A stretch of 51,274 nt of DNA from an uncultured Bacteroidales bacterium. Lineage in GTDB: Bacteria; Bacteroidota; Bacteroidia; Bacteroidales; UBA932. The stretch covers positions 1 to 51,274 of the forward strand of contig CAMXAU010000022.1 in NCBI GenBank assembly GCA_947179325.1, written 5' to 3'. The notes beneath the pieces were generated by a model, which was not told the DNA's origin, searched no databases, and worked only from the letters and a program-made list of their open reading frames with translations. Both the position numbers and the translations under genes were made by a program. Shown here one piece after another: positions 31,616 to 40,473 of this stretch. The stretch's first letter is position 1; each line of letters begins with the position of its first letter.

Positions 31616-33103
31616 ATGATACTGAAACCTATTAAGCTTGTAATAGTCGGTGCCGGAATAGCAGGATTGAGTGCTGCTGTATATGCCAGGAAATCCGGTT
31701 TCCAGACCCTGGTCCTTGAGAAAAACACTGTCCCGGGAGGATTGTCGACATCATGGCGCAGGAAAGGATATACCATTGAAGGTGGAATCCATTGGCTTAC
31801 CGGGTCAAGCCCGAGGCTTCCTCACCATAAGATATGGAAGGAAATAGGTGCCCTGCAGGACAATAACCCTGTATATGTCAAGGACCCTCTGTACACACTT
31901 ATGGGCCGGAAGAGGCGGCTTTCACTGTACCGCGACCTGGACAGGACATTTAAGGAATTGGCAGAGGCTGCTCCGGAGGATATCAGACCGTTGAGGAGGC
32001 TCGTGAAGCATATACGCTCGCTTGAGCATTTCCATGCCCCTATCGCAGATATAAGGGGATTGAAAGCAAAATATCCGTCAAAAGCCAGCATGAAGGATGT
32101 TTTCAAGATGTTTCCGGCTTTCCTTGTGCTGCCGCATCTGATGCGCAGGACAATCGGTGATTATCTCAGGTCTTTCAAGAACAATGACCTCAGGACGCTG
32201 CTTGGCTCTTTCATAAACCATGAACAGAACGCCTTGTCGCTGGTCTATACGCTCAGCTCATATATGGTAGGTGACGGAGGCTACCCTAAAGGAGGCTCTC
32301 TTGTCATGGCAGGGAATATTGCGGACACAGTCACTTCCCTTGGAGGGGAGATATTGTATAATAAGTCTGTTACACGTATTGTCGTTGAGGATGGTACAGT
32401 CAAAGGAGTGCAGGCCGGGGAGGAGTTCTTTCCGGCTGATGCCGTGATTGTCTCGCCTGATGCGAGGATGGTCATTGACAATATGTTCGATGAACCTGTA
32501 CAGGAGCCTTGGGCAGAGAAGATGAGACAGGGGCTTGATGTTGACCAGTGCCTTATCATGAGTGCAGGAATAAAGGCGGACCTGTCTTCTTATCCGAGGA
32601 ATATGGTCTTCTCCCTGGACAAGCCGTTTGAATATTCCGGAACGGCAGCCGATGTCCTGATGGTCAATAACTACGCTGCTGACTCCTATGCCCCTGAGGG
32701 CTGTACTGCTGTCACTTCACTGCTTTTCGGCGACATCTATGATTTCTGGAAAAAGGCGAAGGATGATGGAAGCTACCGGGAGAAAAAGAAGGATATATGC
32801 GAGAGGTATGTCGCATTGATCGAGAGCCTGATCCCTGAGGCCAAGGGCAAGGTAGAGATGACGGATCTTGCAACGCCGATGACTCTGCAGAGGTATTGTG
32901 GGACACACAAGGGGAGCTTCATGTCATTGTGGAAGCCGTCCGGATTCCCACCGTCCGTACCGGTCAAATATCATAAGGCAAAGGGATTGTATTTTGCCGG
33001 ACAGCGTACCGGCTATTCCGGCGGGCTTCCAGTAGCAGCCTTGTCCGGACGTACCGCGGTCCAGCATCTGTGCAGGGACAATGATGTCGTTTTTGTCGGG
33101 TAG
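31616..33103 (+). CDS. FAD-dependent oxidoreductase (phytoene desaturase-like)
   Basis: A 495-residue flavoprotein of the NAD(P)/FAD-dependent phytoene desaturase/CrtI-like family. The dinucleotide-binding motif is VIVGAGIAGLSAAVYARKSG (9-28), followed by LEKNTVPGGLSTSW (about 34-47) and GGIHWLTG. The C-terminal FAD contact is GLYFAGQRTGYSGGLPVAAL (about 461-480). Members oxidise or isomerise hydrophobic substrates such as carotenoids, retinoids or prenyl lipids. No carotenoid genes are nearby, so the substrate is open. No signal peptide is seen. It has its own promoter. Confidence 0.87.
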   Translation: MILKPIKLVIVGAGIAGLSAAVYARKSGFQTLVLEKNTVPGGLSTSWRRKGYTIEGGIHWLTGSSPRLPHHKIWKEIGALQDNNPVYVKDPLYTLMGRKRRLSLYRDLDRTFKELAEAAPEDIRPLRRLVKHIRSLEHFHAPIADIRGLKAKYPSKASMKDVFKMFPAFLVLPHLMRRTIGDYLRSFKNNDLRTLLGSFINHEQNALSLVYTLSSYMVGDGGYPKGGSLVMAGNIADTVTSLGGEILYNKSVTRIVVEDGTVKGVQAGEEFFPADAVIVSPDARMVIDNMFDEPVQEPWAEKMRQGLDVDQCLIMSAGIKADLSSYPRNMVFSLDKPFEYSGTAADVLMVNNYAADSYAPEGCTAVTSLLFGDIYDFWKKAKDDGSYREKKKDICERYVALIESLIPEAKGKVEMTDLATPMTLQRYCGTHKGSFMSLWKPSGFPPSVPVKYHKAKGLYFAGQRTGYSGGLPVAALSGRTAVQHLCRDNDVVFVG

Positions 33104-33233
33104 TACGATAGATATTATGAGATTGATGTTGCCATTGAAACCTTTCAGTCTGCCCCGGTGGACAGTAATGTGTACTGTTACACCGGGAGCAGGAATGCCA
33201 AGTTGAAGCTTGATGACTTGACTGCCGGCAAGG

Positions 33234-33644
33234 TTAGAGCAGGCTTTCGCGCTCATTTATCTCGGCATCTGTCATTGTGTAGCCTTCGAGGCCGTTTTCT
33301 TTTGCCTGGATACAGATGTATGTCATTGGTTCCCGCGATGTGCATTTCAGGTTTCTGTCACAATTTGTCGCGACGCGTATGACCGAACCCTCGGAAATGT
33401 CGAATGCATCTGTATCGACCTGGAATCTGCCGCTTCCGGAAAGTATGATGTAGTTCTCTTCGTTTGCCTTGTGGCTGTGGAAAAACGGAACTGCAGCTCC
33501 GGACGGAAGTGTGCCGAATGATAATTCGCATGATGTTGCTCCTGTGGCGTCTTTCAGGAATTCCTTGCCTTCGAAATCTTTCAGGCTTCCTGCATTTGCA
33601 TGGGTGAATTTTTCGCCCTTGTTGATGATTTTAACTTCGCTCAT
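33234..33644 (-). CDS. Cupin-domain protein
   Basis: A 136-residue single-domain cupin. The metal-binding motif 1 is seen as FFHSHKANEENYIILSGSG (two His and a Glu, about 54-72), and motif 2 covers about 84-97 (EGSVIRVATN) although the usual histidine is not obvious there. Small cupins of this kind bind a metal and a small carbohydrate or quinone-like ligand. It is divergent from an HxlR regulator, and palindromes lie between them, so the cupin gene is probably regulated by HxlR. This resembles redox- or quinone-responsive HxlR loci. The exact activity is unknown. Confidence 0.85.
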   Translation of the reverse strand: MSEVKIINKGEKFTHANAGSLKDFEGKEFLKDATGATSCELSFGTLPSGAAVPFFHSHKANEENYIILSGSGRFQVDTDAFDISEGSVIRVATNCDRNLKCTSREPMTYICIQAKENGLEGYTMTDAEINERESLL

Positions 33645-33667
33645 GATATTATATATTATAATAATAT

Positions 33668-33675
33668 TAACTTTG
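33668..33675 (+). promoter_or_regulatory. Promoter -7 box towards HxlR gene
   Basis: TAACTTTG on the plus strand matches TAnnTTTG. Transcription would start near 33682 and run through both inverted repeats before the HxlR start at 33789. Confidence 0.4.
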
Positions 33676-33708
33676 CAACCGTAATCAGCTATCTTTTTGA
33701 TAGTGATG

Positions 33709-33740
33709 CAAAGGTAGGGTGAAAATATTTGACGTGCAAG
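33709..33740 (-). promoter_or_regulatory. Promoter of the cupin gene
   Basis: On the minus strand TACCTTTG (33709-33716) matches the -7 consensus and CTTG (33737-33740) lies 20 bases upstream as the -33 box. The inverted repeat at 33744-33757 lies immediately upstream. Confidence 0.6.
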
Positions 33741-33743
33741 ACG

Positions 33744-33776
33744 TTACAAGGATGTAATGTGCTTACTTTAAAGTAA
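33744..33776. promoter_or_regulatory. Two palindromes, likely HxlR operators
   Basis: TTACA-AGGA-TGTAA at 33744-33757 is an inverted repeat, and TTACTTTAAAGTAA at 33763-33776 is a perfect 14-bp palindrome. HxlR-family regulators bind palindromes with TTAC/GTAA half-sites of this kind. The sites lie between the divergent cupin and HxlR genes. Confidence 0.6.
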
Positions 33777-33788
33777 CCTTTATTGATT

Positions 33789-34154
33789 ATGAACCCGTTG
33801 GAACTGCAAGAAAATCTGAAAAAATATACAGAGACAGGAAATTGTCCCATAAGAAATGTAATTTCACGCTTTTCCGGAAAATGGTCAATGCTGATACTAT
33901 GCATCCTTTCCGAAAATGAGGCCACCCGTTTCAGCTCAATAGGAAGGGCAATCCCGGACATATCCCCTAAAGTCCTGTCCGAGACTCTTAGGAACCTTGA
34001 GGCAGACGGATTAGTCAGCCGCAAAATATACCCGGAAGTCCCGCCGAAGGTCGAATATTCCATGACTGCACTCGGCAAAAGCCTGATTCCTGTCATCGGC
34101 GGGCTCATTTCCTGGGCCGCTGCCAACTATTCTGCATTTGCAGAGAAAAAATAG
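33789..34154 (+). CDS. HxlR-family transcriptional regulator
   Basis: A 121-residue winged-helix protein of the HxlR family. It begins NCPIRNVISRFSGKWSMLIL, with the conserved cysteine (Cys19) that is redox-active in some members. The helix-turn-helix is RFSSIGRAIPDISPKVLSETLRNL and the wing VEYSMTALGKSL. The ATG at 33789 is preferred over a TTG at 33783. It is divergent from the cupin gene and should bind the palindromes between them. It ends 10 bases before the stop of the helicase gene on the opposite strand. Confidence 0.9.
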   Translation: MNPLELQENLKKYTETGNCPIRNVISRFSGKWSMLILCILSENEATRFSSIGRAIPDISPKVLSETLRNLEADGLVSRKIYPEVPPKVEYSMTALGKSLIPVIGGLISWAAANYSAFAEKK

Positions 34155-34164
34155 TTTTGCGTGG

Positions 34165-37100
34165 TCATTGCTTTCTGAACAGAATGTCCGGAAGCACAAT
34201 GGGTATTTCTTTGCGTACAGTTTCGTTGTCCTCTGTCTCTTCGTATCTCCAGTACACGATGAATCGAACCTGTGCCTTTGATGGGACATATCCCTCCGCA
34301 GCCAGTTCAAATACCCTTTTCCTGAAATTCTCCGAAAACTTCGCGACCTTGACTTCATTTCCGTTGAGTGCTGCGGAAAGATATTCCCCGCTGATGTTCA
34401 GGCGCTGTCCGGAGTACAGGTTTCTGATGACATTTCCCTTGTTTTTGAAAAAGCCGAGAAATACATCTTTATGGGATAGCTGCATCATCAGTTCATAAGG
34501 TTCTTCATAACTGTTTCTGTCAATCATGTAGTGGGCAGTCTTTGTCCTGAAGCCCAGGGGCTGGCTGTTGCAGAAATGTACAGAAAGATTCTTCTTTGCC
34601 CTCGTGAGTGCCACGTATACGGCCCTTCTCTCATTGTCAGTGAGTTGTCTCATATCTTTAAGAGAGATATAGACATTGTCGTATTCGTGTCCCTTGGATT
34701 TGTGGATTGTCGAGACAATTATGTTTTGACTGCTCCCGGCACTATCTTTCTGTCCGGCGGCAATGCCTTCGCTAAAGTCCTCAATCCTGGATTCCGTTAT
34801 GAAGTTTTCCAGGTCGGAAACATATTTTGTGGGGTATTCTGACTCGAATACGGATAGGCAATTCTTCAATATAGGCAGACATTTGCTATTGATGTATTCA
34901 CATGTCAGCCTATCTTTTGCCTCCTCCCATGCTTCATCCGTGATTATTGCCTCCCTGCTTTTCCTGAAAATTTCAAGCAGAGAGTGGAATTCAGCCAGAT
35001 CGCCAAGCGGAAATCCTTCATTGGACTGGATGAGCCTTGCCTTTTGCCCGGAACGTCTCAGCATGGCTGCCAGAATCAGAGCATCCTGATTTGTGAAAGT
35101 CAGTATGCATGTCGTCCCTTCGGCTTTCTTTTCAAGCAATTCTCTTACTATAGCCTGTTCATAAGTCTCTGTCATGTGCATCGTAAACCTGACATCTCCG
35201 CGCTCGTCATGCTTGACTGCAACAATGCCTGAGGACTTCATCCTGTTGGAAATTGATGTCACGAAATCATTTGCACATGCGATGACATTTTCGCAGCTTC
35301 TGAAATTTTCAAGCATATCATAGACCGTTGCATTATATTTATTGACCAATGTGGCCAAATGTCTTGAATCCGACCCCCTGAACGCATATATGTTCTGGTC
35401 ATCATCTCCGACTGCAATGACCCTCATGTCCTCATTTTTCTTCATGAGTTCCTCGACAAGGGCGAATTCATTCTCGCTCATGTCCTGTGCTTCGTCAATT
35501 ACAAGAATGGATTTTGTGATTCTGCTTGCCTCTGCTCTGCCTTCTTTTATTTCCATGACGGCAGTCTTGACTACATCAGCTGATTTTTCCAGAGAGCCGT
35601 GCTGCCCGAGAATGTCAAATGCATATGAATGAAATGTCTTGATTTCTACATATTTGGCTGCATTGCCTATAAGTCCGCACAGCCTGCTCTTGAATTCGGT
35701 GGCGGCAGCACGCGAAAATGTCAGCATCAGCAGCTGGTCGGACTTTACATCCTCCATCATCAGCAGTGATGCCAGTTTCCTGACAAGTACATATGTCTTT
35801 CCGCTTCCGGGCCCGGCAGGTACTACTATATATTGCGAATCCTTGTCTGATATTATCTTCTTCTGTGTCATCGTAAGATTACCGAAAATCTCCTGGTATT
35901 TGCTTGGGCTGATATTCATGGATATCTCTTTCTCGCGAGAAGAATCAAAGTATTTCTTTATGAATCTCTTGAAATCCATGTGGAAATAGTCCCTGACATA
36001 CTCCATTGCCTTTCCATAGTCCTTGACAATCATATTGGCAAATTCCCCGACTATATGTATCTGCTGGATTCTCTGCCTGTAGAATTCGTCCAGGTTCTGG
36101 TAGTCTTCTTTTTTGTAGCGCAGCTTGTTGTCCGCAGTGCGTTCGATTTCCAGCTTGTTATAAAGAACCATGAAGCCGCCTTCGATGCTTATTATCCCGG
36201 TTTTGGAAAGGAAAAGAAGAGCCTCCTGTACTTCCTCCAGTGTGGCTTCCCGGGAATATAGCCCTGATTCTGAATTGAATCTCTCCATCAATTTTACAAG
36301 GGAGAAATTCACTGTCATGTATTCCTGTTCCGGAGACAGATTTTCGAGGGAAGCCAGCAGATCCAAAATAAAACGGCATATCTCTGTCCTGAAAATAGAC
36401 CTCTCCTGCAGCTTTGAAACCGGGGAATCCTGCTCAATGTCCATGCGGTCGTTTCCGGCCGGATTTGATTTGCTCAGATAGTTCTGAATCCTCCAGAAAA
36501 ACAGCACGGTCCTTATGTCTTTGATGCTTGATTTTGCCATTCCGCTGCCAAGCAGTTCTTCGTTGATTTTTTTCAGGTCAAGCGATTGTGGACAGTCGTC
36601 AAGCATGGCCAGGAGCCGTGATTCCAATTTCGCAAAAAACTCAAGCCTTGGCGTAAGCCTTTTCTTGAGAAAGGCTGTCATGTCGTTGTCTTTTGACAGA
36701 ATACCGGCACAGCGCATTCTCTCAACAGCCTTTATAACTTTGTATGTCTCTATTCCGAGCATGTCGGAAAGATAGTCAATGCGCGACTCGGCTTCTGTTG
36801 TCCCTGCAATCGCACGTCTCTTTTCAGAAATGAGCGACTTGATGATCCGCCTTGAGTTTACTCTTTCCTCCGCTGTGAAATCCGGCCACGAATCAATCTC
36901 TTTTGCAGCTGTCTCATAGTCATCCGGAACAATGCTCGTGGCGTATATTCTCGGACTGTTCATCCCGCGTCTGACAAAACCGGCATTCTCCAGTGCTGCA
37001 ATTGCGCTCTTGACTTTGGTCTCGATGTCCTGTGTCTCTTCCCAGCCGGCCTTCCTGGCAATCTCAAGTGAGGATATGCTTATTTTCTGCCTGCTGTGGG

Positions 37101-38985
37101 TCAGCTGCTTGACAGCCTTCCAGACCTGATTGATCTCACTGAGAGTCAGCTTTGTCTGGTTCAGCAGAATAAAGTGTTTGTTCAGGTCGTCATCATTATA
37201 CAGCACATAACAGTCTGCTGTCGACAGGGGATCCCTTCCGGCGCGCCCGGCTTCCTGGATATAGTTCTCCAGGGAGTCTGAAATGTCAAAATGCACCACG
37301 AGGCCTACGTCACTTTTGTCTACTCCCATGCCGAATGCAGAGGTGGCCACAATTATCTGTATCTTGTTGTTTATGAAGTCTTCCTGATTCTGGACCTTGG
37401 TGATTGTCTCCATCTGTCCATGAAAGGCTTTGGCGGAAAAACCGTCATTTCGCAATTGTGCCGCAAGTTCTTCTGCAAGTCTCGTTCTTGACACATATAC
37501 TATGGCCGGACATTCTTTCTCTTCAAGCAAGGTGCGCAGGGCAATGTATTTTTCCTTCTTCGAATCTTTGTACAATACCGTATAGCTGAGATTCGTCCTT
37601 GTTGCGCCCGAAGTGAATTTTTTCAGGGTTATGCCGCAGCTTTGGGAGAAATAATCCGTTATGTCGCTTATAACCTTAGGCTTGGCAGTGGCGGTGAAGC
37701 ATGAAACCGGGATTTTGCTGTCAAGGCCTTTCTTTTCCTGCAGATTGCTGATGAATTCCCCGATGTGCATGTATTCTATCCTGAAGTCCTGGCCCCATGC
37801 AGAGAAGCAGTGGGCCTCGTCAATCACAAAGCGTGAGATGGACCTGGACAGGAGAATCTTTTCAATAGTCTTTGACCTGAGCTGTTCTGGTGCGATGTAG
37901 AGAAGGCATGCTTTTCCGCTCCTGACTCTTTCAAGTGCTTCCGCCCGCTCAATGGGGGACAGCATTCCATTGATATATACGGCATCAGGAATGCCCCTTT
38001 TCTCAAGATTCTCAACTTGGTCCTTCATCAATGACTGGAGAGGGGATATGACTACAGTCAAAGCTCTGGAGACTTCACCTTCCATCAGTGCGGGAAGCTG
38101 GAAGGTCAGGGATTTTCCTCCTCCTGTAGGGAAGACAGCCAGCAGTGATTCACCATATAGTGCTGACTTGACGGCATTTTCCTGTAGAGGTTCTCCGTCG
38201 TATCTCCTGAAATTGTCATATCCGAACCATTTCCGCAGGGCTTTTGAAGCATCGAGATGATCTGAGCAATAGCTGCATTCCGGATCTTTGCATGGCGAGT
38301 TGCGGAGCAGGTGGGTGATATTCCAGATTTTCGGGAAATTCCTGAAGACCCACGGCGGAGTCATGGAATATTTGCTTTCGGTCCGTATGAGTGCAATTGC
38401 ATATGCCAGTTCAATGCTGTTTTCCCTGACAATTGTGCCTAAATCCGCATTTCTGCAGATCTGGCCGTGGAGTACTTCCCTGATGTTGTCTGACTTTGGC
38501 CTGAACAGAGATGACAGACGGCTCGCCGAATAGCCGCAATACTCAAAGAATCCCTTGAAATGTTCATCATTGCACAAGAGGTCATAGTAGATTCTTTTCA
38601 TTTTGTCCGGCAGGGCAGAAAATGCAGTGACTTCATTTTCGAAAAGCAGCTTGGCCTTCAGTGAGTCATTGAACGGGTTGTTTTTGTCATCCGACAGTAT
38701 CTTGTCGTCTTTCAGGAGTTTGTGGTATGGCTCTTCAGGAAAGAGGAGCGGTGACATATAAAGTGTATCAATAAGAGTATAGCCCTTATTTAAAAATGAC
38801 GTCAGATATTTGATGTCATGGGAGATGATATTGTGGCCGCACAGGTATTCGCAATCACTTATGAAATTTGTGAATTCGCTGACTATGGAAGAATGAAACT
38901 TGTCTCCGTTCCACTTGACGGCACCTATGTCCAGTATACGTCCTTTTTCACTTACTTCAAGGTCAATATATGCAATGGTTTTCAT
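34165..38985 (-). CDS. Exonuclease-RecQ-UvrD fusion helicase
   Basis: A very large protein of 1,606 residues with three enzymatic parts. Residues 1-130 form a DEDDh-type exonuclease (IAYIDLE, Asp8/Glu10; GHNIISHDIKYL around 50-61; PYHKLLKDDKILSDD). Residues about 250-720 are a RecQ helicase: FPTGGGKS (about 285), VIDEAHCFSAWGQDFR (about 387), FTATAKPKV, YVSRTRLAEELA and YIQEAGRAGRDP. Residues about 1040-1560 are a UvrD/Rep SF1 helicase: VPAGPGSGKTY, LVIDEAQDMSE, AVGDDDQNIYAFRGSD and STIHKSKGHEYDNVY. The C-terminus is KEIPIVLPDILFRKQ. RecQ, UvrD and exonuclease functions in one chain suggest DNA end processing. Helicase/exonuclease order is clear; the biological role (repair or defence) is not. 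It has its own promoter. Confidence 0.9.
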   Translation of the reverse strand: MKTIAYIDLEVSEKGRILDIGAVKWNGDKFHSSIVSEFTNFISDCEYLCGHNIISHDIKYLTSFLNKGYTLIDTLYMSPLLFPEEPYHKLLKDDKILSDDKNNPFNDSLKAKLLFENEVTAFSALPDKMKRIYYDLLCNDEHFKGFFEYCGYSASRLSSLFRPKSDNIREVLHGQICRNADLGTIVRENSIELAYAIALIRTESKYSMTPPWVFRNFPKIWNITHLLRNSPCKDPECSYCSDHLDASKALRKWFGYDNFRRYDGEPLQENAVKSALYGESLLAVFPTGGGKSLTFQLPALMEGEVSRALTVVISPLQSLMKDQVENLEKRGIPDAVYINGMLSPIERAEALERVRSGKACLLYIAPEQLRSKTIEKILLSRSISRFVIDEAHCFSAWGQDFRIEYMHIGEFISNLQEKKGLDSKIPVSCFTATAKPKVISDITDYFSQSCGITLKKFTSGATRTNLSYTVLYKDSKKEKYIALRTLLEEKECPAIVYVSRTRLAEELAAQLRNDGFSAKAFHGQMETITKVQNQEDFINNKIQIIVATSAFGMGVDKSDVGLVVHFDISDSLENYIQEAGRAGRDPLSTADCYVLYNDDDLNKHFILLNQTKLTLSEINQVWKAVKQLTHSRQKISISSLEIARKAGWEETQDIETKVKSAIAALENAGFVRRGMNSPRIYATSIVPDDYETAAKEIDSWPDFTAEERVNSRRIIKSLISEKRRAIAGTTEAESRIDYLSDMLGIETYKVIKAVERMRCAGILSKDNDMTAFLKKRLTPRLEFFAKLESRLLAMLDDCPQSLDLKKINEELLGSGMAKSSIKDIRTVLFFWRIQNYLSKSNPAGNDRMDIEQDSPVSKLQERSIFRTEICRFILDLLASLENLSPEQEYMTVNFSLVKLMERFNSESGLYSREATLEEVQEALLFLSKTGIISIEGGFMVLYNKLEIERTADNKLRYKKEDYQNLDEFYRQRIQQIHIVGEFANMIVKDYGKAMEYVRDYFHMDFKRFIKKYFDSSREKEISMNISPSKYQEIFGNLTMTQKKIISDKDSQYIVVPAGPGSGKTYVLVRKLASLLMMEDVKSDQLLMLTFSRAAATEFKSRLCGLIGNAAKYVEIKTFHSYAFDILGQHGSLEKSADVVKTAVMEIKEGRAEASRITKSILVIDEAQDMSENEFALVEELMKKNEDMRVIAVGDDDQNIYAFRGSDSRHLATLVNKYNATVYDMLENFRSCENVIACANDFVTSISNRMKSSGIVAVKHDERGDVRFTMHMTETYEQAIVRELLEKKAEGTTCILTFTNQDALILAAMLRRSGQKARLIQSNEGFPLGDLAEFHSLLEIFRKSREAIITDEAWEEAKDRLTCEYINSKCLPILKNCLSVFESEYPTKYVSDLENFITESRIEDFSEGIAAGQKDSAGSSQNIIVSTIHKSKGHEYDNVYISLKDMRQLTDNERRAVYVALTRAKKNLSVHFCNSQPLGFRTKTAHYMIDRNSYEEPYELMMQLSHKDVFLGFFKNKGNVIRNLYSGQRLNISGEYLSAALNGNEVKVAKFSENFRKRVFELAAEGYVPSKAQVRFIVYWRYEETEDNETVRKEIPIVLPDILFRKQ

Positions 38986-39037
38986 ATCTGCTTTGCCCGA
39001 TGACTGTACTGATGTCTTATTTTTTCACTTTCGGACA

Positions 39038-39069
39038 CAAAAATATTGAAAATCTTCGAATTAAACGAA
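39038..39069 (-). promoter_or_regulatory. Promoter of the RecQ-UvrD fusion gene
   Basis: On the minus strand TATTTTTG (39038-39045) matches TAnnTTTG and TTCG (39066-39069) lies 20 bases upstream. The leader would be about 45 bases. Confidence 0.5.
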
Positions 39070-39131
39070 TGCCTGCGGGATTTGTCGGTATTCCCGGGCC
39101 GGAATGGCTGAATAAATAGGATAATTATCCC

Positions 39132-39139
39132 TAACTTTG
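39132..39139 (+). promoter_or_regulatory. Promoter -7 box of the small winged-helix gene
   Basis: TAACTTTG matches TAnnTTTG exactly and lies about 80 bases before the start at 39219. No -33 box is visible. Confidence 0.45.
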
Positions 39140-39218
39140 CGTCCTGCCTGGTGCTGGAAGTGTACGGCTGCCTGGGGCACGGGATTTTTGTGACATCCTG
39201 GCTTAGAAATATAGTCAA

Positions 39219-39425
39219 ATGAAGATAGAGGAAGCTATAGTGTATTGCCTTGCAAGCTCCAACCGCGGAATGCGCACGGAGCAGATTGCTGATATGATCA
39301 ACTCCAGGAGACTTCATCTCCGCAAGGACGGCAAACCGGTGACATCCGCCCAGGTCTATGCCGTAGTCTGCCGTTATCCAGACATGTTTGTCAAGGCGGA
39401 GGGGAGGATCATGCTTATGATATGA
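39219..39425 (+). CDS. Small HARE-HTH-like winged-helix protein
   Basis: A 68-residue protein that looks like a bare winged helix. SNRGMRTEQIADMINSRRLH, then KPVTSAQVYAVVCRYPDMF and GRIML follow the pattern of the HARE-HTH domain (helix, basic loop, recognition helix with S/TxxQVxxxV, and a final strand), which is normally fused to nucleases, helicases or chromatin proteins. Here it stands alone. It converges with the ATP-grasp gene, whose stop overlaps by 11 bases. It lies between a large helicase gene and the SbcCD operon, so a DNA-binding role in the same processes is possible. Alone, its function is unknown. Confidence 0.7.
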   Translation: MKIEEAIVYCLASSNRGMRTEQIADMINSRRLHLRKDGKPVTSAQVYAVVCRYPDMFVKAEGRIMLMI

Positions 39426-40443
39426 CGGCTTTGTATAGAAGCCATGGTATGTCGAATCCTGCGGAGAGCTGTGCCTCAATTCCGCCAGTGAAACGGGGAT
39501 TGCATTCAATCATATAGACGTTGCCTGCATTATCCATCCGGAAATCAAAGCCGCAGACTCCATGATAGTCAAGATGTTCCATGATTGTCTCGGCGTATTC
39601 CGCCATCTGTTCAAGTATAGGGTCACCTTTAATCAGCACTTCTCTGCTTCCGGCTGGCCCCTTGCCTCTGGATGACAGGCACTTGTAGCCGCTGTATTGA
39701 AATCCGTCATTGTATTTCACGGGATTTCCGGTTTTCTCTCCTGCTAAAGGTGCAGGTTGCTCCCAGGCAATCGCGTCCAAGGTGCCCTGTTCCAATGGGG
39801 CAGTGGCTTTCTTTCGGACAATATCCAGGCTATAGTCCTCGCCCTCAATGAACTCCTGTATAAGATAAGGCTCTCCCGGGCTCTGGTGGGATATAAGGTT
39901 CCTTAGCGACTCTATGTTGCGTGGCTGATGAACACCGTGCCCGCCAAACGATATGTCGCGCTTGAATATCACATGGCTGTCTACAGGAATGTCATCCGGG
40001 CTTCTGTATGTACCAGGCTGTCTTAGGCCGAGTCTATGTGCCATTGCATAGAACTTCACCTTGCTGTCCAGCAGGCGCAGCTTCTCCTCGCTTTCAACAG
40101 CGAATATGCAACATCGCACGGCATCTTCCGTTTCCGGAGATGTCTTCCTGCTGTTTATGATCCTGTCCAGCGGGATTCCTTTCTCAACAAGAGCCTTGAA
40201 ACGCGACATGGCCATAGGGTTTCCTATTGGGAACACAGCTTGCGGGCGATGAGTGTCAATCGCCTGTGTGAGGACCCTACGGTAGCCAGGCTCGTCATTG
40301 AACACATTCTGTGCAAATGGTACACTGACTGTCTTGAGTCCGTGTGACTGCAGAGAGCTGCATACATGCTGTGAGATGCTGCCCATTGTCCCGAAAACAA
40401 GGACGTCTGTCAAGTGCGTAATCTGTCCCTTTGCTGGTGCCAT
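39415..40443 (-). CDS. ATP-grasp ligase-like protein
   Basis: A 342-residue ATP-grasp protein of the carbamoyl-phosphate synthase large-chain/D-alanine ligase type. An N-terminal Rossmann-like part (VLVFGTMGSISQHVCSSL) precedes the ATP-grasp core: SHVIFKRDISFGGHGVHQ (about 154-171), PYLIQEFIEGEDYSLDIV (about 192-209) and GVCGFDFRMDNAGNVYMIEC with NPRFTGG (about 296-322). These bind ATP and Mg and ligate a carboxylate to an amine or thiol. The gene starts 30 bases after SbcC and is probably co-transcribed. The substrate is unknown, and the link to SbcCD may be only positional. Confidence 0.85.
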   Translation of the reverse strand: MAPAKGQITHLTDVLVFGTMGSISQHVCSSLQSHGLKTVSVPFAQNVFNDEPGYRRVLTQAIDTHRPQAVFPIGNPMAMSRFKALVEKGIPLDRIINSRKTSPETEDAVRCCIFAVESEEKLRLLDSKVKFYAMAHRLGLRQPGTYRSPDDIPVDSHVIFKRDISFGGHGVHQPRNIESLRNLISHQSPGEPYLIQEFIEGEDYSLDIVRKKATAPLEQGTLDAIAWEQPAPLAGEKTGNPVKYNDGFQYSGYKCLSSRGKGPAGSREVLIKGDPILEQMAEYAETIMEHLDYHGVCGFDFRMDNAGNVYMIECNPRFTGGIEAQLSAGFDIPWLLYKAVIS

Positions 40444-40473
40444 CTTTTCTATGCCGTCAATGCTGTTGTCATG

